A model generated the notes under the pieces. The model worked only from the letters and a program-made list of their open reading frames with translations, made no database searches and was not told where the DNA came from. Shown here in pieces: positions 8,413 to 17,001 of a DNA stretch of 64,000 bases. Location: assembly GCF_000711295.1 (NCBI RefSeq), contig NZ_JOMJ01000003.1, positions 1 through 64,000 on the forward strand. Direction: 5' to 3'. This stretch comes from Desulfohalovibrio reitneri (lineage in GTDB: Bacteria > Desulfobacterota > Desulfovibrionia > Desulfovibrionales > Desulfovibrionaceae). Position 1 is the stretch's first letter. Every line of letters starts with the position of its first letter. Made by a program: the position numbers and the translations under genes.

Positions 8413-10968
8413 GTGGCCGTATTTCATTGCCGGTCCTGCGGGTTGCGGAAGGAGGTCCCTGACAAGTACGTCGGCCGCGAGGTAGCCTGTCCACGCTGCG
8501 GGCACGACGTCTCGATTCTCCCTCCTGAGGAAGGCCTCCCGCGGCTCCAGCCGGCACAGCCCCCCTCTGACCCCCTAGCCGAGGGCGCGGCGGCGGCCGA
8601 GCCCCTGAAACAGGCGAAGCCCGCAAGGGCCGACGAACCTTTCAGTTCCCACGGGCGGGGCATAGATCTCTCCACAGAGCCCACACCCTCGTTCCAGGAC
8701 GAAGATCGCCCCGCGGGACCGGCCATCGCCATTTCCGGGGTAGGGGAGCCGGAAACCCTTGACAGGCCTTCTCTCCTGCAAGGCGGCCTCGGTGGCAACC
8801 TGCTGGCAGGCTTGGCCAACGCTTTCATTTCGTCCATCCTTATTCTTTCCTTCGCTGTGCTGGTTTTTGGCGGCATTGTCCTTCCCGGAGATTTCGCCCA
8901 CGGGTTGACCATGGTTTTCCTGGGCGGCGCGGCCGGTGCGATCATCTACGGTTTGACCTCGCACATTCCCTTCGGACTGGCTGTCCCGGCAACCGCCGCC
9001 ACCGCCATGACCGCCTTCATGGTCGGACACATTCACCGGAGCATGAGTGGACTCTACACCGCCGAAGCCATGTTCCCCACCATGGCCGTGTCCGTTGCCC
9101 TGGCCGCCTTCGTCACTGGCATGCTGTTGCTGTTCGTGGGCTCCATGGGCATGGGCAGGTGGATCCGCTTCATCCCGCACCAGGTAATTGGCGGCCTGCT
9201 GGCGGGCATTGGAGTCCTGGTCGTTTTGCGCTCGGTGAGCTGGATGGCCGGCACCATGGACTGCTTCGGCGACATGGGCATGCTTCTTGGCTGGGACGCT
9301 TGCGTCAACTGGCTTCCCGGACTTGGCCTGGGCTTGGCGCTCTTTCTCGTCAGCCGAAAGGTTCGTCATCCGGCCGCTCTGCCACTGCTGTTCCTCGTCG
9401 TTCTGGCTGGTGGCGCCGTTGCTGTCCACATTTGGGCGACACCGCTCCCAGAGGCCGCCAAGGAGGGGTGGACGTTCGCCGCGGCTCCCTTCACCCCGTT
9501 CTGGAAAGTCTACACCGAGCCGTTTCTTTCCCAGGTGCGCTGGGATGTTGTGGCGGACTGCTCCGGCTATATCCTGGCTGTGGCCGGGCTTGTGCTGGCC
9601 ACGGCCATGCTCAAGGTCTCGGAGCTCGATAGCGAGACCAACGGAGACTATGGCCTGGATACGGAGTTCAAGCATCTCGGCCGTACGGACATGCTCTGCG
9701 GTGTGCTGGGTGCCATGCCCGTTAATATTTCCCGAAGCCGCTCCTTGGGCGCCATGCGCACCGGGGCGGGCGGCCCGCTGGCCGCGTTGGTCACGGGACT
9801 GCTTCTGGCCGGAGCCATGGTCTACGCCGGGGCCGCCTTGCCGTACATTCCACGCTTCGTGCCGGGGGCGGTCCTTGTTTTCCTCGGGCTGCGGCTGGTG
9901 GCCCACTGGCTCGTCGATACCTGGGCGGTGTTTACCCGCAAGGACGACTGGGGCGTGCTGCTGCTCATCGCGGTGCTCACCGTGACTCTCGGGGCGCTTA
10001 TGGGTGTTGCCGTGGGCGCAGCCTTGGCCATGATGATCCTTGTCTCGCGCTACGGCAGGGTGGATGTGGTCAAGTTCGCGCTCTCCGGGGCCAACAACCG
10101 CTCCAACGTGGACCGCGCGCCATCGCAACTGGGAATCTTGCGCGAGAAGGGCGACGCAATTCACATTTTGCGGCTGCAGGGGTTCATTTTCCTGGGCACA
10201 ACACAAACCATTATCCGGCAGCTCAGGGACCGCATCAACGATCCGGAGCGCCATCCGCTACGGTACGCCATTCTCGACTTCAGACTGGTAAACGGCCTGG
10301 ACTCGGCTGTATCCAACGGCCTACGCAAACTCAAACATCTGGCCGGGAACAACCGGGTCACGCTCATTTTCGCCTCGCTGCCCTTCGAAGTCGAACGGCA
10401 GTTGGAGGAGAGCGGATTCACGCTCAATGATCCCGACGGCTCATCGCGAACGTTCATGGATTCGGACTTCGCGTTGGAATGGTGCGAGGACCGCATTCTG
10501 GAAGCCAACGATGCCCTGGCCCTTCGCGAGAAGTCCATCCACGACATCCTTGTCAACGTTTTCCCGGAGCCTGGACTCGTTCCGGAGTTCGTCGACCAAC
10601 TGGAGCGTGTGGCGGTGGATAAGGGCACCTTTGTCTTTCGCCAGGGCGACCCGTCGGACTCCATGTACTTCATCGAATCTGGCATGGTGAACATCCAGCT
10701 TGAACTGGAGGGGCACAAGATTCTGCGCTTGGCCAAGATGCGGCCAGGCACGATCTTCGGAGAAATGGGAATCTATACTGATGCTCCGCGCTCCGCATCG
10801 GTCCTGGCTGCCGAGGACTGCGTGCTCTACAGGCTGTCCCAGCACAGGCTGGATGTCATGCAGGAGCAAAATCCCCATCTCGTCTCGGTCGTCCACCGTT
10901 TCGTTGTGAACCGGCTTTCCAGCCGGGTGGCCGAGGCCAACGCAAAAATCCGCGATCTCGTGAAATAG
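8413..10968 (+). CDS. SulP-family anion transporter with zinc ribbon, STAS and cyclic-nucleotide domains
   Basis: 851 residues. A short zinc ribbon (Cys6, Cys9, Cys26, Cys29) is followed by a disordered linker to about 115, then 10-12 membrane helices of the SulP/SLC26 type (about 120-545), a STAS domain (about 560-680; ILRLQGFIFLGTT, YAILDFRLVNGLDSA), and a C-terminal cNMP-binding domain (about 700-830; GTFVFRQGDPSDSMYFIESG and GTIFGEMGIYTDAPRSASV). SulP proteins move sulfate, bicarbonate or other anions across the inner membrane; sulfate is attractive for a sulfate reducer but not shown. The cNMP module suggests gating by cAMP or a related nucleotide. GTG start. Confidence 0.88.
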   Translation: MAVFHCRSCGLRKEVPDKYVGREVACPRCGHDVSILPPEEGLPRLQPAQPPSDPLAEGAAAAEPLKQAKPARADEPFSSHGRGIDLSTEPTPSFQDEDRPAGPAIAISGVGEPETLDRPSLLQGGLGGNLLAGLANAFISSILILSFAVLVFGGIVLPGDFAHGLTMVFLGGAAGAIIYGLTSHIPFGLAVPATAATAMTAFMVGHIHRSMSGLYTAEAMFPTMAVSVALAAFVTGMLLLFVGSMGMGRWIRFIPHQVIGGLLAGIGVLVVLRSVSWMAGTMDCFGDMGMLLGWDACVNWLPGLGLGLALFLVSRKVRHPAALPLLFLVVLAGGAVAVHIWATPLPEAAKEGWTFAAAPFTPFWKVYTEPFLSQVRWDVVADCSGYILAVAGLVLATAMLKVSELDSETNGDYGLDTEFKHLGRTDMLCGVLGAMPVNISRSRSLGAMRTGAGGPLAALVTGLLLAGAMVYAGAALPYIPRFVPGAVLVFLGLRLVAHWLVDTWAVFTRKDDWGVLLLIAVLTVTLGALMGVAVGAALAMMILVSRYGRVDVVKFALSGANNRSNVDRAPSQLGILREKGDAIHILRLQGFIFLGTTQTIIRQLRDRINDPERHPLRYAILDFRLVNGLDSAVSNGLRKLKHLAGNNRVTLIFASLPFEVERQLEESGFTLNDPDGSSRTFMDSDFALEWCEDRILEANDALALREKSIHDILVNVFPEPGLVPEFVDQLERVAVDKGTFVFRQGDPSDSMYFIESGMVNIQLELEGHKILRLAKMRPGTIFGEMGIYTDAPRSASVLAAEDCVLYRLSQHRLDVMQEQNPHLVSVVHRFVVNRLSSRVAEANAKIRDLVK

Positions 10969-10976
10969 GAGAGGTC

Positions 10977-11321
10977 ATGGGCAAGTACCTGCAAGTCCGC
11001 GTCTCAGTCTCCACCTTCAATCCGGACGAGGTCCAGCGCGCCTGGCCCATCCTCTACGACATCGCCTGGCCCGGGGACCGCTACCAGAGCCATGAGCGTC
11101 TGGGCGTGTTGGAACTTGTTGAGCAGTTGCGCGATATTGCCGAGTTCGGTGAACTGGACAAGGATGTGAAGAAAATATTGAACGAGGAACTGCCGCGCGT
11201 CGCTCATCTGCGGCAGTTGCTGGACCTGGCCCTGGGCGACTGGAACGCGACCGAGGCGGAAAAGCTGACCACGCGGATCGAGGATGCCCTCGGGGAACTG
11301 GAAAACCGGCTGACCTCCTGA
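10977..11321 (+). CDS. small conserved-looking hypothetical protein
   Basis: 114 residues starting 8 bases after the SulP gene, with an AGGAGAGG-type ribosome site, so probably co-transcribed with it. It begins MGKYLQVRVSVSTFNPDEVQ with a beta-alpha start (AWPILYDIAWP), and the rest is predicted helical (LELVEQLRDIAEFGELDKDV; LRQLLDLALGDWN). There is no signal peptide or membrane segment. I do not recognise a family. Confidence 0.65.
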   Translation: MGKYLQVRVSVSTFNPDEVQRAWPILYDIAWPGDRYQSHERLGVLELVEQLRDIAEFGELDKDVKKILNEELPRVAHLRQLLDLALGDWNATEAEKLTTRIEDALGELENRLTS

Positions 11322-11367
11322 TAGGTTGGCTCGCCCGCTTTCGGGCAATTAGCACAAGGAGAACATC

Positions 11368-11916
11368 ATGGCTGGCAGCCTCAACAAAGTCATGCTCATC
11401 GGCCGTTTCGGAGCCGATCCCCAATTGCAGTATCTTCCTTCGGGGACTCCCGTGGTCAACGTGAACATGGCCACGGACGAATCGTTCAAGGACCGCCAGA
11501 CGGGCGAGCGACAGGAACGCACGGAGTGGCACCGTCTGGCCATCTTCGGCAAGTCGGCGGAGTTCGTGGCCAACTACTTGAACAAGGGAGCCCTGGTGTA
11601 CGTGGAGGGCAGCCTGCGCACCCGCAAGTGGCAGGACCGCGACGGTAACGATCGCTACACCACGGAGATCGTGGTGGACATGCGGGGTACTATCCAGGCC
11701 CTTGAGACCCGCTCGCAGCGCCAGCAGGGCGGCGGTTGGCAGGAACAGCCCCAGAACGGCGGCCAAGGCGGCTGGGGTGGTCAACAGCGTGGCGGTCAGG
11801 GAGGCGGCCAAGGCGGAGGCCAGGGCGGCGGACGCCAGCAGGGCCCCTCGGAAGAAGAAGATCTCGGTCCGGCCTTCCCCTCTGAGGCCTCGGGCATGGA
11901 TGACGTGCCCTTTTAA
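11368..11916 (+). CDS. ssb: single-stranded DNA-binding protein
   Basis: 182 residues. The N-terminal OB-fold (1 to about 110) opens MAGSLNKVMLIGRFGADPQL and has the family motifs FKDRQTGERQERTEWHR and VYVEGSLRTRKWQDRDG. A Gly/Gln-rich linker (about 115-160; repeated QGGGQGGG units) follows, and the protein ends with the acidic tip MDDVPF, which docks partner proteins. It coats single-stranded DNA during replication, repair and recombination. The ribosome site AAGGAG precedes the ATG. A small GCCCG/CGGGC hairpin lies just upstream at 11333-11346. Confidence 0.96.
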   Translation: MAGSLNKVMLIGRFGADPQLQYLPSGTPVVNVNMATDESFKDRQTGERQERTEWHRLAIFGKSAEFVANYLNKGALVYVEGSLRTRKWQDRDGNDRYTTEIVVDMRGTIQALETRSQRQQGGGWQEQPQNGGQGGWGGQQRGGQGGGQGGGQGGGRQQGPSEEEDLGPAFPSEASGMDDVPF

Positions 11917-11958
11917 AATAGTTGCCCGTCACGACGATAAAAAAGGCGGCTTTCTTGC

Positions 11959-14900
11959 CTAGATTTCGAAGAGCATTTCCAGGTCGTCGCGGGTGAGGGA
12001 CTTCCAGGAGTCCTGGCCCGGGATGATGGCGTCGGCGATTCCTTTCTTCTGTTCCTGCAGTTTGAGGATCTTCTCTTCCACCGTGTTCTGGCAGATCATC
12101 TTGTAAGAAAAAACTTGGCGGGTCTGGCCGATGCGGTGGGTTCGGTCCGTGGCCTGGGATTCCACCGCCGGATTCCACCACGGATCGTAGTGGATGACGT
12201 AGTCGGCGCTGGTCAGGTTCAGGCCGGTGCCGCCCGCCTTGAGCGAGATGAGGAAGATGGGGATGTCAGGATCGGAGTTGAACCGTTCCACCTGCTCGAA
12301 GCGGTCCTTGGAGGCGCCGTCGAGGTAGGAGAAAGGAATCTTGTTGATGGACAGCCAACTGCGGATGATGTGCAACATCTGAACGAACTGGGAGAAGACC
12401 AGCACTTTGTGGCCTTCCTCGATGACCTCGGTGACGAGGTCCTTGAAGGCGTCGAACTTGCCCGAGGGCAGGTTGGTGGAGACGCCCGGCATGTCAAGCT
12501 TGAGCAGTCTGGGGTGGCAGCAGATTTGCCGCAGCTTGAGCAGCGCGTCCAGGATGGACATCTGGGACTTGGCCATGCCCTTTTCGTCCACCGTGGCCAT
12601 GACCTGATCCTTCAGCTTTTTGGCCAGCGAGGCGTAGAGCTCCATTTGCTCGGCGGACAGCGCGCAATAATGAGTGGTCTCCACCTTGGGCGGCAGGTCC
12701 TTGGCCACCTCGGACTTGGTGCGCCGCAGGATGAAGGGCTTCACCCGACCGCGAAGGTAGTTCAGGGTGTCCTCGTCCCCGTCCTTGATCGGCTTGACGA
12801 TGCTCCGCTGGAAGGCGTGCTGTGAGCCCAAAAAGCCCGGCATGAGGAACTCGAACAGGCTCCACAACTCGAAGAGGTTATTCTCGATGGGGGTGCCGGA
12901 GAGGCAGATGCGCACCTTGCCGCTGAGCTTACGCACCGAGCGTGCGGTGATGGTGTTGGGGTTCTTGATGTTCTGCGCCTCGTCCAGAACAATGGCGCTG
13001 AACTCGTGTTTCTGCAACTCGTCGAGGTCGCGCCGGAGCAGGGCGTAGGTGGTCAGCACCACGTCAGAGGAGCCAATCTCCTTGAACATGCCCTCGCGCC
13101 GCGCCCCATAGACCATGAGAGCCTTCATTTCCGGTACGAATTTTTCGCATTCCCGCTGCCAGTTGGGCAGCACCGAGGTGGGCACCACGATCAGGCTTGG
13201 GCCCTCCATCTTGTTTTCCTTGAGGTGCTGCAAAAAGGAGAGGGTCTGTACGGTCTTGCCCAGGCCCATTTCGTCGGCCAAAACGCCGCCGAAACCATAC
13301 TGGCGCAGGAAGTTGAGGTAGGAAAGCCCCTGCGTCTGGTAGGGGCGGAGAGTGGCGTTGAGGTTTTTGGGCGTTTTGACAGGCTCGATCTGTTTGAAAT
13401 TGTGGATTTTATCTCGAAGGGAGTTCCAGAAGGAGTCGGTGTGCACCTCGTCGAGGTCTTCGACGAGCTTGTCCAGAACCGGGACCTCGTATTGCTTGAA
13501 GGTGTTCTTGGGCGGCTTGTCCGGGTCGTAGCCCATGGCCCGCAGCTTGTCGGAGAGCTTCTCCAGCCAGGATTCGGGCAGGGAGGTGTAGGAGCCGTCC
13601 TTGAGCTGGACGTAGCGTTTGCCCTCGGTCCAGGCTTTCCAGATCTTGTCGATGGGCACCTTCTGGCCGTCGTAGTCCACCGAGAGGTCCAGGTTGAACC
13701 AGGCGTTGTCCTCGTCCTCGGTTTCGATTTCGGCGGTGACAACGGGTTTGGAGAGCCGCACCTTGTAGCGGCTGAGGTTCTGCTCGCCGTAGACGCGATA
13801 GGTTTCAACCAGTTTGGGGTAGGCGTCCAGCAGGAAGGCGATGGCTTCCTCGGGCTCCAGGAACCAGTTGGCGTTGTTTCGCGCCTGGAAATTCATGTCC
13901 TGCAGCAGGGTGATGAGTTCGGATTCGGCCTGCTGGTCGCGCCGCAGGAGGTAGGATTTGCCCTCGAAGGCATAGCTGCCGGTTTGCAGGTCCGGGTTGG
14001 GGCCGGGCAGGACGACTTCCGTGTGCTCGGTTTCGTAGACGTTCTGGATTTGCAGGGTGAGCAGGCTGCCTTCTTCGTCCAGGAACAGCTTGGGGTTGTA
14101 TTGGGCGGGAACGAAGATGGGGGCCATGCGCTCCAGAAATACCTCCTGACCATGGATGTCCGAGGAGGGGAGCTGCGTCCAGACGCGGTCCAAAAACTCC
14201 GAGATGTCCGCGTGGGGCACCACCGGATCCTGGTCGATAATTTCCTTGATCAGGCTGGAGGAGAGCCCCGTTTGAACGGGGTAGAAGGTTCCCTTGCGCA
14301 GAACCCACAGGGGAAGCTGCCCGTAGAAATACAGTTCCGAGCCTTTGATGGAGAAGGGGGGCTTTCCCTCGGCGCCGAGCATGATATCGAAGCGCAGCCC
14401 CTCTTCCTCGTCCATGATGGGGGTGAGCCGTAGCCGCATGGTCTTGCGCTGCACCCGTACGGGCTGTTCCGTATCGCGTAGAAAAAGGTAGTATTCGTCC
14501 TTGATTGCCCACAGGAACCAGGTGACAAGCCCGGGCGGCAGCTCCACTCGGTGGCCCATGTAGTCAAGGTAAGCGCCGATCTGCTGGGCCACGTCCGCCA
14601 ACTGGGGCGAAGCGTCGCACCAGCCGGGGTTTTTGACGATCTGCTCCAGGGTGACTTCGTTCTGCACCTGGGAGAGGCCTGATTTGTTCTGCCGGGCGCG
14701 GAAAAAGGCCACCTGAAGGCGGTCGGGCTCGGGGTAGAAGCGGTAGACGATGTAGTGGCGGCCCGGTTCGGGCTCGTGCTCCGAGGCGAAGAATCCGCGA
14801 AAACTCTGCCTCCAGTCGGCGCGCGGCTTGACCGGCTCTTCACCCTTGCCGCTCTCGCCGAGGCTCTTGAGGAGCTTGAGAGCGCCGGCCCCGACATGCT

Positions 14901-15171
14901 TGCAGACGCCGGAGAACTGGTCCGGGCAGTTACAGAAAAACGTCACCGTCCCGTCGGCCAGGTTGAGGCCTATCTCAGCGGAGTAGCTCTGGAAGTCGTC
15001 ACCCTGAACCTGGGCGTCGATATCCCAGAAGTTCTCCCGCTTGTTCAGGGAGAGCTTGCGGACACCGCCGCTTTCAAGGATGGACTGGGAACCCTCCAGG
15101 ATGTACTCAGGGATGGTGTCGTTGATGAATCCGTCGAGGATTTCGCCGGCTCGGGTCTCGTCCTGGGACAT
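11959..15171 (-). CDS. SWIM zinc-finger SNF2-family helicase
   Basis: 1070 residues. A SWIM zinc finger lies at the N-terminus (Cys80, Cys82, Cys90, His92), followed by a long middle region of the kind seen in bacterial SNF2 proteins and an SF2 motor from about residue 600. Walker A is LADEMGLGKTVQT (about 630), the Walker B position reads LDEAQ (about 728), then SGTPIENNLFELWSLFEFL and the terminal VI motif ATDRTHRIGQTRQV. It is a Swi2/Snf2 ATPase translocating on duplex DNA, perhaps removing RNA polymerase or other bound proteins as RapA does. It converges with ssb and starts three bases from a divergent open frame that is not used. Confidence 0.92.
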   Translation of the reverse strand: MSQDETRAGEILDGFINDTIPEYILEGSQSILESGGVRKLSLNKRENFWDIDAQVQGDDFQSYSAEIGLNLADGTVTFFCNCPDQFSGVCKHVGAGALKLLKSLGESGKGEEPVKPRADWRQSFRGFFASEHEPEPGRHYIVYRFYPEPDRLQVAFFRARQNKSGLSQVQNEVTLEQIVKNPGWCDASPQLADVAQQIGAYLDYMGHRVELPPGLVTWFLWAIKDEYYLFLRDTEQPVRVQRKTMRLRLTPIMDEEEGLRFDIMLGAEGKPPFSIKGSELYFYGQLPLWVLRKGTFYPVQTGLSSSLIKEIIDQDPVVPHADISEFLDRVWTQLPSSDIHGQEVFLERMAPIFVPAQYNPKLFLDEEGSLLTLQIQNVYETEHTEVVLPGPNPDLQTGSYAFEGKSYLLRRDQQAESELITLLQDMNFQARNNANWFLEPEEAIAFLLDAYPKLVETYRVYGEQNLSRYKVRLSKPVVTAEIETEDEDNAWFNLDLSVDYDGQKVPIDKIWKAWTEGKRYVQLKDGSYTSLPESWLEKLSDKLRAMGYDPDKPPKNTFKQYEVPVLDKLVEDLDEVHTDSFWNSLRDKIHNFKQIEPVKTPKNLNATLRPYQTQGLSYLNFLRQYGFGGVLADEMGLGKTVQTLSFLQHLKENKMEGPSLIVVPTSVLPNWQRECEKFVPEMKALMVYGARREGMFKEIGSSDVVLTTYALLRRDLDELQKHEFSAIVLDEAQNIKNPNTITARSVRKLSGKVRICLSGTPIENNLFELWSLFEFLMPGFLGSQHAFQRSIVKPIKDGDEDTLNYLRGRVKPFILRRTKSEVAKDLPPKVETTHYCALSAEQMELYASLAKKLKDQVMATVDEKGMAKSQMSILDALLKLRQICCHPRLLKLDMPGVSTNLPSGKFDAFKDLVTEVIEEGHKVLVFSQFVQMLHIIRSWLSINKIPFSYLDGASKDRFEQVERFNSDPDIPIFLISLKAGGTGLNLTSADYVIHYDPWWNPAVESQATDRTHRIGQTRQVFSYKMICQNTVEEKILKLQEQKKGIADAIIPGQDSWKSLTRDDLEMLFEI

Positions 15172-15338
15172 GAATGGCAGCCTTTAACTCTCCGCGGTGG
15201 CAGGCAGGGGGGCGCGGGCGGCCCATGCCGTGCGCGTATTGGCAGCCGCGGGAAAGATCAGTATCATCTAATCAAAATTACCGGCCCTTTCAAGCTGGGG
15301 GTGAACATTTTTCCACCCCGGCAAGCCAATGGACAGCC

Positions 15339-16988
15339 TTGTTGCCAAAGTCATTCCTTCACGTTTTCCTGCTTTTCTGCATGCTTCTCGCCGCCGGATG
15401 TTCCGATGAGCCTGAACGGTCCGCCACGCGGGCCGATCAGCCTTCCTCGTTGCCGTCGGAGCCCCAGTACGGTGGCCGGCTCGTGCAACCGACCCTCGGC
15501 GAGCCGTCCAACCTCATCCCGTTTTTGGCCACGGACGCGTCTTCTCATGAGGTGGCTTCGCACATCTTTGTGGGCCTGCTGCGCTACGACAAAAACATCG
15601 AACTCGTCCCCTGGGCGGCCGAGTCCTATGAGGTGCTGGACGATGGCAGGAAGTTGCGCTTCACCCTGCGCAAAGACATTCGTTGGGCCGACGGCCGTCC
15701 CCTCACGGCGCGCGACGTGGAGTTCACCTACCGTTTGCTCATAGACCCGGAGACGCCCACCGCCTACGGTGATGATTTCAAGGCCGTCTCGAAGTTCACG
15801 CGCACGGGACCTTACTCCTTCGAGGTGACATATGACAAGGTCTATGCCCGCGCCCTCGTTTCCTGGGCGCAGGACATCATGCCCAAGCACCTGCTGGAAG
15901 GGGAGGACCTCATGGCCACCGAGTTCTCCCGAAAACCGGTAGGCGCTGGCGCATATACGCTCGATTCGTGGACCGCGGGGAGCCGCTTGGTGCTGGAGGC
16001 GAACCCGGACTATTTCCTTGGCCGTCCCTACCTGGATCAGACCATCTACAAGGTCATTCCGGACTTGGGAACCCAATTCATGGAACTGAAGGCGGGAAAC
16101 CTCGACTTCATGGGCCTCACGCCCAAGCAGTATCTTTTTCAGACGGACGGCCCCAAGTGGGAGAGGGATTTTAGCAAGTACAAGCATCTCTCCTTCGGCT
16201 ACACGTACCTTGGCTACAATCTGCGCAGAGAGATGTTCCAGGACAAGCGGGTACGGCAAGCCCTGACCTACGCCATCGACAAAAAGGAACTGGTCAAGGG
16301 CGTTCTTTTCGGGCTGGGCAAGCCGGCCATGGGGCCTTACAAACCGGGCACCTGGGTCTACAACGAGAAGCTTGAACCATACGGGTACGATCCGGACAGG
16401 GCGCTGGAAATGCTGGCAGAGGCGGGCTGGCGCGACCGCGATGGCGACGGGTTGCTGGACAAGGATGGCCGTCCCTTCGCCTTCACCATCCTAACCAACC
16501 AAGGCAACTCCCAGCGTATCAAGACCGCCCAGATCATCCAGCACCGCCTGGGGGAGATAGGCATTCGGGTTGAGGTGCGCACAGTGGAGTGGGCCGCCTT
16601 CATCAAGGAGTTCGTCAACAAGGGCAACTTCGACACCATTCTGCTTGGCTGGAATATCCTCCAGGACCCAGACATACACGCCGTCTGGCATTCCTCCCAA
16701 CATTCCCCGGACGGCCTGAACCACACCTTTTACGCAAACGCGGAACTGGACGAATTGCTGGTGGAGGGCCGGCACACCCTGGACCAGGCCGAGAGGAAAA
16801 GGATATACGACCGGGTTCAAGAGATACTCCACGAGGACCAGCCGTACTGCTTTCTCTACGTGCCGTACAGTCTGCCCGCGGTTCACTCCCGGTTCCAGAA
16901 CATCGAACCGGCTCCGGCGGGGATTACGTACAACTTCGAGCGCTGGTGGGTGCCCCAATCCATGCAGCGATTCGCCAGAACCAGATAG
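15339..16988 (+). CDS. peptide/oligopeptide-type ABC transporter binding lipoprotein
   Basis: A family-5 extracellular solute-binding protein of about 549 residues. I place the start at the TTG at 15339, because from there the protein begins with a basic end, a hydrophobic stretch and the lipobox LLAAGC, a clean lipoprotein signal. The frame stays open back to 15174, but those codons run into the divergent helicase start and do not look like protein. Family features include YGGRLVQPTLGEPSNLIPFL, LVPWAAESYEVLDDGRKLRF and RVRQALTYAIDKKELV. No permease or ATPase genes are adjacent, so the partner transporter lies elsewhere. It is 13 bases upstream of the (p)ppGpp enzyme. Confidence 0.85.
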   Translation: MLPKSFLHVFLLFCMLLAAGCSDEPERSATRADQPSSLPSEPQYGGRLVQPTLGEPSNLIPFLATDASSHEVASHIFVGLLRYDKNIELVPWAAESYEVLDDGRKLRFTLRKDIRWADGRPLTARDVEFTYRLLIDPETPTAYGDDFKAVSKFTRTGPYSFEVTYDKVYARALVSWAQDIMPKHLLEGEDLMATEFSRKPVGAGAYTLDSWTAGSRLVLEANPDYFLGRPYLDQTIYKVIPDLGTQFMELKAGNLDFMGLTPKQYLFQTDGPKWERDFSKYKHLSFGYTYLGYNLRREMFQDKRVRQALTYAIDKKELVKGVLFGLGKPAMGPYKPGTWVYNEKLEPYGYDPDRALEMLAEAGWRDRDGDGLLDKDGRPFAFTILTNQGNSQRIKTAQIIQHRLGEIGIRVEVRTVEWAAFIKEFVNKGNFDTILLGWNILQDPDIHAVWHSSQHSPDGLNHTFYANAELDELLVEGRHTLDQAERKRIYDRVQEILHEDQPYCFLYVPYSLPAVHSRFQNIEPAPAGITYNFERWWVPQSMQRFARTR

Positions 16989-17001
16989 AGCGCGCCACGC
17001 C

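Noticed and set aside
8575-10254. A 559-codon minus-strand open frame over the SulP gene
   Set aside because: Gln/His/Gly-rich with no domain; the plus frame has clear membrane helices and domains.
11750-11845. Short repeated GGC-rich units as a possible CRISPR or tandem repeat
   Set aside because: They encode the Gly/Gln linker of Ssb; no spacer structure exists. No CRISPR array was seen anywhere in the window.
15174-15338. N-terminal extension of the peptide-binding lipoprotein
   Set aside because: The codons run to the divergent helicase start, lack a ribosome site and would bury the lipoprotein signal.
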